Below, piece after piece: positions 34,252 to 42,469 of a DNA stretch of 42,469 bases (position 1 is its first letter; each line of letters opens with the position of its first letter). The translations under genes and the position numbers were made by a program. Origin of the DNA: Desulfobacula sp. GTDB taxonomy: Bacteria; Desulfobacterota; Desulfobacteria; Desulfobacterales; Desulfobacteraceae. Under the pieces are notes generated by a model. The model did not search any database. It saw nothing but the letters and a program-made list of their open reading frames with translations, and was not told the origin of the DNA. The stretch spans positions 1 to 42,469 of the forward strand of contig JAAUSZ010000011.1 in assembly GCA_012031875.1 (NCBI GenBank), in the 5' to 3' direction.

Positions 34252-34278
34252 TGGGGATTTATATGAATCCCCATTTTT
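34252..34278 (+). terminator. Hairpin with T-tail directly before dprA
   Basis: TGGGGATT (34252-34259) pairs with AATCCCCA (34266-34273) over a 6-base loop and is followed by TTTTT (34274-34278). This is a good Rho-independent terminator for the yajC-secD-secF run. The dprA ATG begins only 3 bases later, and no ribosome binding site is visible between, so the hairpin may also restrict dprA translation or transcription. Confidence 0.75.
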
Positions 34279-34281
34279 GAT

Positions 34282-35406
34282 ATGCAGACTTTTTTTGAAA
34301 AATATTTACCCTGGTTCGTTTTAAAGGAAATTCCTTTTTTAGGGAACACCCTGTATAAAAAACTGATTGACCGTTTTCAGTCCCCTGAATCCGTATTAAC
34401 CGCCTCGAAAGCCCAACTTGAATCAATGGGGAAAATACCCTCAAAAACCTTATATGGCATTTCCCATCATAAAATGTTTATGAATCAGGCCAAAGCTGAA
34501 TTGGAGCAGATTTTCAGAAACCATATCCAAATCGTCACCCTTACGGATCCTTTTTACCCTGCCTTATTGCGCCTTATCCAGGACCCTCCCCCGCTTCTGA
34601 CCTATTATGGCACCCTTGACAACGAATCTCCCTGCCTGTCCATTATCGGGTCCAGGACGGCAACCTCCTATGGTCTCAGCACGGCCGAGAATCTGTCCTT
34701 TAAGCTTGCTTCCAAAGGCTTTCAGATTGTCAGCGGACTTGCCAGGGGAATAGACGCCATGGCCCATAAGGGCGCCTTGCGGGCAAAGGGAAGAACCATT
34801 GCCGTGCTGGGCTCGGGTTTGAAAAAAATTTATCCCAGGGAAAATGAATCCCTGTTCCATGCCATTGCCGAAACCGGTGCGGTTTTTTCTGAATTCAAGG
34901 TGAACGCCGAGCCCATCCCCGGCCATTTCCCTGTCCGAAACCGCATCATTGCAGGACTTTCCTGCGGCAGCATCGTGGTGGAAGCGGCCAAAAGAAGCGG
35001 CTCATTGATTACGGCAAGGCTTGCTTCCGAATATAACCGGGAAGTTTTTGCCGTCCCGGGAAGCATAAAATCAAAAAAAAGCGAGGGAACCCACTCGCTT
35101 TTAAAGCAGGGGGCAAAACTTGTTGAAACGGAAATGGACATTATTGATGAGCTTCACCATTTTATTCATGAAAAAAAAACCGCTTCTTTGTTGGAGCATC
35201 AGGAATCCGGATCCCATCCCGGCTCCCCGGATCGACCCCGGATTTTGAACTTTCTCGAACCTTATCCGGTCCATATTGATATCATCATTGAAAAAAGCGG
35301 GATGACGAGTTCAGATGTCGCATCCCAGTTGCTTGATCTTGAACTGGAAGGTTTAGTGATCCGTCACCAGGGCAACTGCTATTCTATTTCGGAGGATTAC
35401 CATTGA
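34282..35406 (+). CDS. dprA: DNA-processing protein DprA
   Basis: DprA loads RecA onto incoming single-stranded DNA during transformation and is also widely kept in non-competent species. The 374-residue protein has an N-terminal helical segment (LVLKEIPFLGN..., FQSPESVLTASKAQLESMGK), then the Rossmann core with LSIIGSRTATSYGLSTAENL, FQIVSGLARGIDAMAHKGAL, AVLGSGLKKIYPRENESL and GHFPVRNRIIAGLS, and a C-terminal winged-helix-like region (ILNFLEPYPVHIDIIIEKSG). The start ATG at 34282 comes 3 bases after a terminator-like hairpin and lacks an obvious ribosome binding site. Its stop overlaps the topA start by 4 bases. Confidence 0.93.
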   Translation: MQTFFEKYLPWFVLKEIPFLGNTLYKKLIDRFQSPESVLTASKAQLESMGKIPSKTLYGISHHKMFMNQAKAELEQIFRNHIQIVTLTDPFYPALLRLIQDPPPLLTYYGTLDNESPCLSIIGSRTATSYGLSTAENLSFKLASKGFQIVSGLARGIDAMAHKGALRAKGRTIAVLGSGLKKIYPRENESLFHAIAETGAVFSEFKVNAEPIPGHFPVRNRIIAGLSCGSIVVEAAKRSGSLITARLASEYNREVFAVPGSIKSKKSEGTHSLLKQGAKLVETEMDIIDELHHFIHEKKTASLLEHQESGSHPGSPDRPRILNFLEPYPVHIDIIIEKSGMTSSDVASQLLDLELEGLVIRHQGNCYSISEDYH

Positions 35407-37670
35407 AAAAACCCCTGATCATTGTAGAGTCTCCAACTAAAATTAAAACCTTAAAAAAATATCTGGGAAATGAGTTCAATATCGCGGCCAGTGCGGGTCA
35501 TATACGGGATCTTCCCGTCAAAACCCTGGGTATTGATATTGAAAACGATTTTAAAGCCAGCTATGTCAACATCAGGGATAAATCCAAAATCATTGCCAAC
35601 CTGAAAAAACTGGCCGAAGATGCAGCGGATATATATCTTGCGCCTGACCCTGACCGGGAGGGAGAAGCCATTGCCTTCCATATCATGGACATCCTGAAAT
35701 CCAAAACCAGAACCTTTCATCGTGTGCTCATCCATGAATTGACAAAACGGGGCATTGAAGAAGCTCTTCAGCACACCCAAACGCCCGATGCCCATAAATA
35801 CGATGCCCAGCAGGCCAGAAGAAAACTGGATCGCCTGGTGGGATACCAGATCTCTCCCCTTCTCTGGCAGAAGGTGCAAAGAGGGCTGAGTGCCGGCCGG
35901 GTGCAATCCGTTGCCGTCAAAATCATCTGTGACAGGGAAAGAGAAATCCGGAAATTTATTCCTGAAGAATACTGGACCATTACAGCAGACCTGCTGGCCC
36001 GGACGCCGCCGGAATTTAAAGCCGAACTTGTTAAAATCAACGGTAAAAAAGCCAAAATCACCCATGAAGCCCAGGCCCAGACTATTTTTCAGGATCTTCA
36101 GGCGGCCGATTTTACCGTTAGCGAAATTAAAGCCAAAACCATTCAAAAAACCCCTCTTCCCCCTTTTATTACCAGCAAGCTTCAGCAGGATGCCATCAAC
36201 CGGCTGAAATTTTCTGCAAAAAAAACCATGGTGGTGGCCCAGCAGCTCTATGAGGGGATTGAAATCGGCTCAGGAGGCCCTGAGGGCTTGATTACGTATA
36301 TGCGAACCGATTCCATCCGAATATCACCGGATGCGGCCCAGGATGCCCAGGCTTATATTTCACACACCCTGGGCCCGGACTATGCGCTGAATTCCCCCCG
36401 GTTCTTTAAAAACAAGAACAAGGTCCAGGATGCCCATGAGGCCATCCGTCCCACCTCGGTTTTCAATACCCCGGAAAAACTTAAAAATTTTCTGACACCG
36501 GACCAGTTCAGACTCTATGACCTGATATGGAAAAGGTTTGTCGCCTCACAGATGGCACAGGCCCTTATCGATCAAAAAACCATCCTGATTCAGGCAACAG
36601 AAAAATATCTTTTTTCAGTCAGCGGTTCAACCGTCAAATTCCCCGGTTTTATGATGCTGTATGCTCAGGTGGAAGACACCAAGGAACCCGATATCCAAAG
36701 CCTTCCGGAAGTGGAAGCCGGGTCAGCCTTAAAAGCATTGCAGATCCTGCCCAAACAGCATTTCACAAAACCGCCGCCACGCTTTACTGAGGCGTCTTTG
36801 GTAAAAGAACTGGAAAAGAACGGAATCGGCCGACCCAGCACCTATGCCTCCATTCTCACGGTGATCCGGGATAAAGGGTATGTGGAACTCATCAACAAAT
36901 TCTTTGTCCCCAGCGAGCTGGGTTTTATCGTCAATGACCTTTTGGTCCTGTCCTTCCCGGGGGTCTTGAATATTTCCTTTACCGCCCTGATGGAAAACAA
37001 CCTGGATGATGTTGAAAGCGGTAAGATGGAAGAGGTTCAGTTGTTGAAGGAATTCTATGCTTCCTTTAAAAAAAATCTGGATATGGCCGGAGAGCAGATG
37101 GTCAGCGTCAAAGGAGTGGGGATCGACACCCCCCTGGCCTGCCCCTCCTGTGGGAAGCAACTGAATATCAAAATCGGACGGAACGGCCATTTCCTGGCCT
37201 GTACCGGATATCCCGAGTGTTCCTTCACCAGCAATTATCAGAGAGACGAAAAAGGGAATATCTTAATTCAGGAAAAATTCATCGATCAGACAAAGGTCAA
37301 GGATTGCCCGAAATGCGGGAAACCCATGGTGCAAAAAGAAGGCCGGTTCGGCTATTTTCTGGCCTGTACGGGATATCCCGACTGCAAACACACGGAATCC
37401 ATCACTGGAGAACGCGGCAGTGTTGATATCGGGGTTAAGTGTCCGGAAAAAGACTGTGCCGGAAATATTGTGGAAAAAAAATCAAAGCGGGGGAAAATTT
37501 TTTATGGCTGTTCCGCCTATCCGGATTGCAAGTTTGCGTCCTGGGATAAACCGGTGAATAAGCCCTGCCCGGATTGCCAATCCCCGTATCTGATTGAAAA
37601 GGAAAGCAAGCGGGAAGGAAAATTCCTGAAATGCCCTAACCGGGAATGCGCATTCAAAGAGCATCAATAA
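35403..37670 (+). CDS. topA: DNA topoisomerase I (TopA) with four zinc ribbons
   Basis: TopA relaxes negatively supercoiled DNA. At 755 residues, it has the Toprim domain (PLIIVESPTKIKTLKKYLGN; LAPDPDREGEAIAFHIMDIL), the active-site Tyr ~299 in EGLITYMRTDSIRIS, and the central gate domains (ASLVKELEKNGIGRPSTYAS). The C-terminus carries four four-cysteine zinc ribbons: CPSCGKQLNIKIGRNGHFLA, CPKCGKPMVQKEGRFGYFLA, CPEKDCAGNIVEKKSK and CPDCQSPYLIEKESK, the last with CPNREC. The start is TTG at 35403 inside the end of dprA (TTGA overlap), which probably tempers expression and couples it to dprA. It converges on the receiver-kinase gene with 6 bases between stops. Confidence 0.97.
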   Translation: MKKPLIIVESPTKIKTLKKYLGNEFNIAASAGHIRDLPVKTLGIDIENDFKASYVNIRDKSKIIANLKKLAEDAADIYLAPDPDREGEAIAFHIMDILKSKTRTFHRVLIHELTKRGIEEALQHTQTPDAHKYDAQQARRKLDRLVGYQISPLLWQKVQRGLSAGRVQSVAVKIICDREREIRKFIPEEYWTITADLLARTPPEFKAELVKINGKKAKITHEAQAQTIFQDLQAADFTVSEIKAKTIQKTPLPPFITSKLQQDAINRLKFSAKKTMVVAQQLYEGIEIGSGGPEGLITYMRTDSIRISPDAAQDAQAYISHTLGPDYALNSPRFFKNKNKVQDAHEAIRPTSVFNTPEKLKNFLTPDQFRLYDLIWKRFVASQMAQALIDQKTILIQATEKYLFSVSGSTVKFPGFMMLYAQVEDTKEPDIQSLPEVEAGSALKALQILPKQHFTKPPPRFTEASLVKELEKNGIGRPSTYASILTVIRDKGYVELINKFFVPSELGFIVNDLLVLSFPGVLNISFTALMENNLDDVESGKMEEVQLLKEFYASFKKNLDMAGEQMVSVKGVGIDTPLACPSCGKQLNIKIGRNGHFLACTGYPECSFTSNYQRDEKGNILIQEKFIDQTKVKDCPKCGKPMVQKEGRFGYFLACTGYPDCKHTESITGERGSVDIGVKCPEKDCAGNIVEKKSKRGKIFYGCSAYPDCKFASWDKPVNKPCPDCQSPYLIEKESKREGKFLKCPNRECAFKEHQ

Positions 37671-37676
37671 AGCAAA

Positions 37677-39311
37677 TCATTTTCTTTTCCCGGCCCACTG
37701 CTGAATGGCCTGAAAAAAAAGATCCCTTTTGATGGGTTTGGTGAGAAAGCCGTCCATGCCCGCTTCAATACATTTGTGTTTAAAATCATCCAGAACATTA
37801 GCCGTCAGTGCAAGGATGGGGATCTTTGGGATACTCGTATTTTTTTCTTCAAAGGAACGAATCTCCCTTGTTGCCTGAAATCCATCCATGATCGGCATAT
37901 TGATATCCATGAAAATCAGATCGTAGGCCTCGGGCTTGGCTGTGTATTTTTTAACCGCTGCCTGCCCGTCCGGGGCAAGATCAATCATATAACCGGCTTT
38001 GGACAGCATCAGTTGCGTCATTTTCTGACTAACGGGGTTATCTTCAACAAGCAGGATGGATGCGGCATGTTTTTTATTTTCCGACAGCAGATGGGTCGTA
38101 ACCATCGGGTTTGAAGGGCGTTCTTCTCCGTCTTCCATCCCCATGATATAGGAGAGCATTTCAAATAATTTATTCCTGGATACCGGAGACGGCAAATATC
38201 CTTTGAATCCGGCTTTGCGGAAAGTGTCCGCAATTCCCGGAACAGGCACTGAACAGGCGATAAAATCAAATGGGTAATTTTCAGGATGAAGTTCACAGAG
38301 CCTGGTGTTAAAATCATCGGCCGCAATTTTAACGTTTTTGCCGAAATCAATGATCGCGATATCAAAATGTTTTTCCACAGCTTTTGCCGGTTCAAAATGA
38401 AGCCCGGGAAAAAGGAGATGGGTGACATTCATCCCTGCCAGCCCCAATTCATGATTCAAGATTTGAAAGGTTTCATCTGAGCTTGTCGAAATCAGGACCT
38501 TTTTCCCATTCAGTTGTGCAGGCCTCACCCGTTTGATCTTTTTATTTCCCGCAGTCTTGTAACAGGCTGTAAAATAAAAAGTACTCCCATAACCAGGTTT
38601 GCTTTCCACCCGGACATCTCCCCCCATTTTTCGGGCTATATTCCTGCTGATGGCAAGCCCAAGTCCTGTTCCGCCCTGCCGGTGGGTGATATCATTCTCA
38701 GACTGGATAAAGGGCCTGAATATTTTTTCCAATTCATGCTTTGAAACGCCGATTCCCGTATCAGTGACACTGACGATCAATTTGATGCAATCCCCCTCCA
38801 CGGATTCGGAATTCAGGCAGATTTTTATGGACCCCTTTTGAGTGAACTTAACGGCATTGCCTAAAAGGTTGAGCAATACCTGACGGAATCTGTGGGGATC
38901 TCCCATGACTTGGCCCGGGACGTTATCGGCAACCCGGCAGAGCAGTTCAACCTTTGATTCGTCAACCCTGGTTCGAACTGCATCAATAATTTCAAAGCAC
39001 AGGACCTCAGGATCAAATCCGATCTGTTCAAGACTCAGCTTACCCGCTTCAACCTTTGAGAAGTCAAGGATATCATTGACAACGGACAAAAGTGTCTCAC
39101 AAGAAAATCTCGCATTTTTTAAAAAAGATTCCTGTTCCTCGTTCAAAGGCGTGTCTAAAAGCATGTCCGTATAACCGACAATCCCGTTTAGGGGTGTCCG
39201 TATTTCATGACTCATGCTGGCCAGGAAAAACGTCTTGGCCTTGGATGCTTCCTTTGCTTCTCTTGCAAGGATATTGGCCCTTTCTATGGCCAGGCACAAT
39301 TCCTGGTTCAT
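37677..39311 (-). CDS. Cytoplasmic hybrid histidine kinase, main part (REC-kinase-pseudo-REC-REC)
   Basis: The kinase core is complete: phospho-His in [21 protein letters not shown] box LLNLLGNAVKFTQKGSIKI, G1 box VTDTGIGVSKHE and G2 box [19 protein letters not shown]. Downstream is a receiver-like domain that keeps an Asp (FDIAIIDFGKNV) but has Ser in place of the conserved Lys (YLPSPVSR), and then a canonical receiver (ILLVEDNPVSQKMTQLMLSK; YDLIFMDINMPIMDG; ILALTANVL; FLTKPI). There is no membrane segment, so its input is cytoplasmic. The apparent ATG start is created by an indel at the T6 run 39334-39339; the protein really begins with the receiver ORF to the right. Confidence 0.9.
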   Translation of the reverse strand: MNQELCLAIERANILAREAKEASKAKTFFLASMSHEIRTPLNGIVGYTDMLLDTPLNEEQESFLKNARFSCETLLSVVNDILDFSKVEAGKLSLEQIGFDPEVLCFEIIDAVRTRVDESKVELLCRVADNVPGQVMGDPHRFRQVLLNLLGNAVKFTQKGSIKICLNSESVEGDCIKLIVSVTDTGIGVSKHELEKIFRPFIQSENDITHRQGGTGLGLAISRNIARKMGGDVRVESKPGYGSTFYFTACYKTAGNKKIKRVRPAQLNGKKVLISTSSDETFQILNHELGLAGMNVTHLLFPGLHFEPAKAVEKHFDIAIIDFGKNVKIAADDFNTRLCELHPENYPFDFIACSVPVPGIADTFRKAGFKGYLPSPVSRNKLFEMLSYIMGMEDGEERPSNPMVTTHLLSENKKHAASILLVEDNPVSQKMTQLMLSKAGYMIDLAPDGQAAVKKYTAKPEAYDLIFMDINMPIMDGFQATREIRSFEEKNTSIPKIPILALTANVLDDFKHKCIEAGMDGFLTKPIKRDLFFQAIQQWAGKRK

Positions 39312-39730
39312 TTTCCTGAGACTGATGATATTCTTTTTTCTCTTGCAACCCTGTTGATTCTCGCCAAGGCGGAATTCATGCTGAAGGGCTTTGTCATATA
39401 GTCAGAAGCGCCGGCTTCCATAATATCAACATAGGAATAATCCGATGCATATCCGGTCATCATGATAAAATCCATTTCAGGATGAATGGGTTTTACTTTC
39501 TTGAGAAGCTCCATGCCGTCCATTCCCGGCATGGATATATCCGAAATCACAAGGTCAAAGGCTTCATCCTCAATCCGGGTCATTGCCGCTTCCCCGGATT
39601 CAGCCTCCCCGCAGCAGAACCCGGCCTTTGTAAGCGCCTTGACCAAAACCATCCGAACGCTTATTTCATCATCCACAACAAGGATTTTCTTGATGGGATT
39701 ATCCTTATCGCTTTGGAGAATATCAGGCAT
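39308..39730 (-). CDS. N-terminal receiver domain of the hybrid kinase
   Basis: This frame encodes a receiver domain (KKILVVDDEISVRMVLVKAL; phosphoacceptor Asp in FDLVISDISMPGMDG; FIMMTGYA; DYMTKPF). Its natural continuation, REKKNIISLRKMNQELCLAI, is in the frame of the kinase ORF; one A missing at 39334-39339 explains the break. The whole protein is then about 685 residues, with input receiver, kinase, degenerate receiver and output receiver. The frame is open further upstream, but ATG at 39728-39730 (MPDILQS) is preceded by GAAAGGG and is the best start. It overlaps the efp stop by 8 bases, an odd operon partner. Confidence 0.85.
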   Translation of the reverse strand: MPDILQSDKDNPIKKILVVDDEISVRMVLVKALTKAGFCCGEAESGEAAMTRIEDEAFDLVISDISMPGMDGMELLKKVKPIHPEMDFIMMTGYASDYSYVDIMEAGASDYMTKPFSMNSALARINRVAREKRISSVSGK

Positions 39731-40286
39731 TGACCCTTTCGACATATTCTCGGGTCCGGGTGTCAATCTTGATCACTTGGCCTTTTTCAACAAAAGGGGG
39801 AACCTGGACTTCAAATCCCGTTTCAAGGACGGCGGGTTTGGTGCTTCCCGTTGCCGTGTCTCCCTTGGCCCAGGGTTCCGATTCCACAATTTTCAGATTG
39901 ATAAAATTCGGCAGGGTCACGCCGATGGGCGAGCCGTTAAACAGAAGTATCGTGCAGACGGTATTGTCTTTCAAGAGGTCTGTGACGTCTCCCAATTGTT
40001 CTTTGGTCAGGAAATGCTGCTCATAATTGGATGAATTCATGAAACAGTAGGTGTCCTTATCCTTGTAAAGATATTCCATATCCTGCTCTTCCAGATCCGC
40101 CTTTTTAAATTTTTCCCCGGATCGATAGGTTCGTTCGAACTGGGAACCGGTAATCATATTTTTTAATTTGCATTTATAAAGGGCCTGCCCTTTTCCCGGT
40201 TTTTTAAATTCAAAATCAACAATAACATGAGGCTCTCCGTCTATTTCAAATTTCAAGCCCTTTTTTAAATCACTTGATAAATACAT
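39723..40286 (-). CDS. efp: Translation elongation factor P
   Basis: EF-P relieves ribosome stalling at polyproline stretches by binding between the P and E sites. The 187-residue length and three OB-like domains are standard: MYLSSDLKKGLKFEIDGEPH, FEFKKPGKGQALYKCKLKNM (modification loop with Lys ~32), and the C-terminal VETGFEVQV-like segment (PAVLETGFEVQVPPFVEKGQ). The loop Lys in PGKGQ could carry lysyl, 5-aminopentanol or similar modification; genes for these are not in the window. A strong AAGGAG lies 6 bases before the ATG. It starts a small operon with the receiver-kinase gene and is divergent from guaA. Confidence 0.97.
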   Translation of the reverse strand: MYLSSDLKKGLKFEIDGEPHVIVDFEFKKPGKGQALYKCKLKNMITGSQFERTYRSGEKFKKADLEEQDMEYLYKDKDTYCFMNSSNYEQHFLTKEQLGDVTDLLKDNTVCTILLFNGSPIGVTLPNFINLKIVESEPWAKGDTATGSTKPAVLETGFEVQVPPFVEKGQVIKIDTRTREYVERVNA

Positions 40287-40321
40287 GCAACGCTCCTTGT
40301 TTAACAGATAAAAATACGGGT

Positions 40322-40333
40322 GATGATATCATC
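40322..40333. promoter_or_regulatory. Palindrome in the efp-guaA divergent region
   Basis: GATGATATCATC is a perfect 12-bp palindrome, with GGG on the left and CCC on the right after one base each. It is placed about 35 bases upstream of efp and 120 upstream of guaA, so it could be an operator for either gene. No regulator is indicated, and a chance palindrome of this size is possible. Confidence 0.3.
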
Positions 40334-40451
40334 CCCCTCTTTAACCATATTCACGATCAAATGGCAACTATCGGGTAAAAACAACTTGCTTTTTTATCAG
40401 GTTTATAGGAAATATTGTGGTTCAGAAAAAATATCAAACAGGAATAATTTC

Positions 40452-41765
40452 ATGATCATTATTATTGATTTCGGTTCACAGTTCAACCAGCTCATTGCGA
40501 GAAGGGTCCGTGAACACAATGTCTATTGCCAGGTGGAGCCTTCAGACATTGATGTCGCAAAAATCAGGGCCCTTCATCCCCAGGGCATCATCCTTTCCGG
40601 CGGTCCTTCCAGCATATACGAAGACAACAGCCCGAGCATGGACAAATCCCTTTTTGATCTGGGCGTTCCCATTCTGGGAATCTGCTACGGCATGCACTAT
40701 ATGGTTCATACCCTGGGGGGGAAGATTAAAAAAGCCGATAAAAGGGAATATGGTTTTGCCAATTTGGACGTCATCAATGCCGATCCTTTGTTCAAAGATA
40801 TGGGAACCGGTTTTCAATGCTGGATGAGTCACGGCGATTCCGCCATGGATCTGCCTGAAGATTTTGTCGTGACCGCGTCCACTGAGAATACACCCATTGC
40901 CGCCATTGCCAATCATGCAAAAAATTTCTACGGACTTCAATTTCATCCCGAAGTCGAGCATTCCATCAATGGATCAGCCATGATCGGTCATTTTTTATTT
41001 GATGTCTGCCATTGCGGCAAGAGCTGGACCATGAAGTCCTTTTGTGACGGCGCGGTTTCCCAGATTAAAGATGCCGTCGGGGATAAAAAGGTAATTATGG
41101 GACTATCCGGAGGGGTTGATTCTTCTGTTGCCGCATCCCTGATTCATAAAGCCATTGGAAAGCATCTTTTCTGTATCTTTGTTGATAACGGACTTTTAAG
41201 AAAAAATGAAAAAGAAGCCCTTGAAAAAAGCCTGATTCAAAACCTTGACCTGAATATCCGGTTTGTCGATGCCAAAGAAAAATTCTTATCCGGGTTACAA
41301 GGTGTGACTGATCCTGAGAAAAAACGAAAAATCATCGGCAGCCTTTTTATTGAGGTATTTGAAGCCGAAGCGGCTAAGATCGAGGGTGCGGAATTTCTCG
41401 GCCAGGGAACCCTTTATCCGGATATCATCGAATCCAAATCCGCCTTTGGCGGTCCCACTTCCATTATCAAATCCCATCATAATGTGGGCGGGCTCCCTGA
41501 AAAAATGAAACTCAAACTCATAGAACCCTTGCAGCTTCTTTTCAAGGATGAGGTCAGAAAACTTGGGGCTGAATTGGGCCTTCACGATGACCTGATCTGG
41601 CGGCAGCCTTTCCCGGGTCCCGGGCTTGCCATACGGATCATGGGTGAAATCACGGCCTTGCGTCTTGAAATATTGAGGGAGGCCGATGCCATCTTGCTTG
41701 ACGAAATACGGAAAGCCGGACTTTACAGAAATTATGGCAGTCTTTTGCTGTTCTTCTACCGGTGA
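40452..41765 (+). CDS. guaA: GMP synthase (glutamine-hydrolysing), main part
   Basis: GuaA converts XMP to GMP using glutamine. The open frame runs from 40320, but the protein begins at the ATG 40452 ([20 protein letters not shown]). The glutaminase domain has its Cys in [11 protein letters not shown] and its His-Glu in FHPEVEHS. The ATP pyrophosphatase domain has the PP-loop [20 protein letters not shown]. The dimerisation domain starts at [20 protein letters not shown]. The frame goes wrong near 41727-41735, and the last residues here ([10 protein letters not shown]) are out of frame. The rest continues in the next ORF. Confidence 0.96.
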   Translation: MIIIIDFGSQFNQLIARRVREHNVYCQVEPSDIDVAKIRALHPQGIILSGGPSSIYEDNSPSMDKSLFDLGVPILGICYGMHYMVHTLGGKIKKADKREYGFANLDVINADPLFKDMGTGFQCWMSHGDSAMDLPEDFVVTASTENTPIAAIANHAKNFYGLQFHPEVEHSINGSAMIGHFLFDVCHCGKSWTMKSFCDGAVSQIKDAVGDKKVIMGLSGGVDSSVAASLIHKAIGKHLFCIFVDNGLLRKNEKEALEKSLIQNLDLNIRFVDAKEKFLSGLQGVTDPEKKRKIIGSLFIEVFEAEAAKIEGAEFLGQGTLYPDIIESKSAFGGPTSIIKSHHNVGGLPEKMKLKLIEPLQLLFKDEVRKLGAELGLHDDLIWRQPFPGPGLAIRIMGEITALRLEILREADAILLDEIRKAGLYRNYGSLLLFFYR

Positions 41766-41980
41766 AAAGCGTCGGTGTCATGGGGGATAAGCGGACCTTT
41801 GCCAATTGCATTGCGATCCGGGCCGTCACCAGCAATGACGCCATGACCGCGGACTGGGCAAAATTACCCCATGACCTTCTGGGCAAAATATCCAATAGAA
41901 TCATCAATGAAGTGGAAAATATCAACCGAGTTGTTTTTGATATCACATCCAAACCTCCCGGCACAATTGAATGGGAATAA
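41762..41980 (+). CDS. guaA: GMP synthase, C-terminal end (separated by an indel)
   Basis: The genuine coding frame begins at about 41736 ([10 protein letters not shown]) and continues [40 protein letters not shown] and [10 protein letters not shown], the standard end of bacterial GuaA dimerisation domains. The GTG at 41762 that opens the ORF is internal. With the upstream part the enzyme is about 509 residues, normal. The break is a single missing base in essential purine biosynthesis, so I treat it as an artefact. Confidence 0.9.
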   Translation: MKSVGVMGDKRTFANCIAIRAVTSNDAMTADWAKLPHDLLGKISNRIINEVENINRVVFDITSKPPGTIEWE

Positions 41981-42007
41981 GAAATTAATGTAAAGAAAGT
42001 GACCTCA

Positions 42008-42469
42008 ATGAATTTAAAAGACTTCAGACCCGACTTGCCCGATTTTAATGAGGATGAGGCTGCGCCCGAAAAGCAATACGACATGGGAACAGAGACACCG
42101 GACGACCATCCGGATATCAATCACATCAGGATTGAAAAATTATCCAGGAGACTGACCCTGATTTCCATTCTCCTGCCCTGCCTTATGAGTATCATTATTT
42201 TTTTGGCCTATCTGGATATGAGGGGAAAAGTGGCAGATGCCGACTCGAATAAGCAAAGCGAGGTCCAAAAAATCTCCCAGCAATTTCAGGAACAGCTCAG
42301 CGCCCTTGATGTCAAAGCTGAAAAAACCGGTTTGACCTGGAATCCATGGACAAAAAAACCGCGGGCATGGAAGGCCAGATTGCGAAATTGACAACCTCAA
42401 AAGCCGACAGCAGCGGCATGAATGATCAATTGGCAAAATTGATACCCGGGTTACCAACAATACAAACCA
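42008..42469 (+). CDS. Membrane-anchored coiled-coil protein, 3' end outside window
   Basis: An acidic cytoplasmic segment of ~50 residues (KDFRPDLPDFNEDEAAPEKQ) leads to one membrane helix (LISILLPCLMSIIIFLAYLD), then a coiled coil (KQSEVQKISQQFQEQLSALD). The frame breaks at the A6 run 42321-42326; in the shifted frame the coil continues (FDLESMDKKTAGMEGQIAKL, TTSKADSSGMNDQLAKL). A second slip near 42435-42440 would give DTRVTNNTN. The ORF as written stops at 42391, but the protein clearly runs past the window edge. The ATG at 42008 is preferred to the GTG at 41999. The family is not recognised; a single-helix, coiled-coil envelope protein is all that can be said. Confidence 0.65.

Noticed and set aside
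35451-36146. 231-residue open frame antisense to topA
   Set aside because: It is Phe- and Gly-rich shadow coding opposite conserved TopA motifs; topA explains the region fully.
40320-40451. N-terminal extension of GMP synthase from the upstream ATG
   Set aside because: The 44 extra residues have no GuaA similarity; the enzyme starts at IIIIDFGSQ, and the stretch is better read as a leader.
6400-42326. Phase variation through homopolymer slippage
   Set aside because: The breaks hit essential housekeeping genes (parE, parC, guaA, yajC) and many unrelated functions at once, including runs too short to slip; sequencing error fits better.

Overview
The window looks like chromosomal core sequence from a sulfate-reducing-type bacterium of the Desulfobacterota, most likely Desulfobacteraceae or a close relative. 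The evidence is indirect: moderate GC with A-rich homopolymers, several large hybrid histidine kinases, a tmRNA whose tag reads ADDYNYAVAA, and the run rng, LysM protein, yajC, secD, secF, dprA, topA. I see no prophage, insertion sequence, CRISPR array or tRNA gene.

Layout. 1-4560: the end of a queH gene, then a minus-strand PilB/GspE-type ATPase carrying an N-terminal MshEN domain and a C-terminal cyclic-nucleotide-binding domain, a small membrane protein and an ABC-F ATPase. 4725-6324: three minus-strand envelope proteins, one a secreted protein with a degenerate response-regulator receiver fold. 6380-8263: cheR, an unrecognised protein with two internal repeats, a DUF503 gene and a GGQ ribosome-rescue-type factor. 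8449-10627: a REC-PAS-GGDEF-EAL c-di-GMP enzyme. 10611-14656, convergent to it: a membrane hybrid kinase with an HPt domain, directly downstream of a PhcB-like methyltransferase; together they resemble a signal-synthase/sensor-kinase pair. 14979-18128: a tiny basic protein gene, ssrA (tmRNA), smpB, ptsI and ptsH. 18316-22863: a LOG-family hydrolase, then a class I adenylate cyclase with pentapeptide repeats fused or coupled to a HEAT-like protein. 22968-28688: parE, parC and an MltF-type lytic transglycosylase in one overlapping operon. 28831-37670: rng, a LysM protein, yajC-secD-secF, dprA and topA. 37677-40286: a REC-kinase-REC protein and efp. 40452 to the end: guaA and the start of a coiled-coil membrane protein.

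Functional themes. Cyclic-nucleotide signalling recurs: an adenylate cyclase, a c-di-GMP cyclase/phosphodiesterase, and a pilus-type ATPase that should read both nucleotide classes. Ribosome rescue is represented twice, by ssrA-smpB and by a GGQ factor.

Quality caveat. At least fifteen genes, including essential ones (parE, parC, guaA, yajC), are broken by single-base indels, mostly in A/T runs, while the protein sequence continues intact in another frame. I read these as consensus errors in the assembly rather than as pseudogenes. In the feature list the open pieces are given separately, and each entry says which gene it belongs to.
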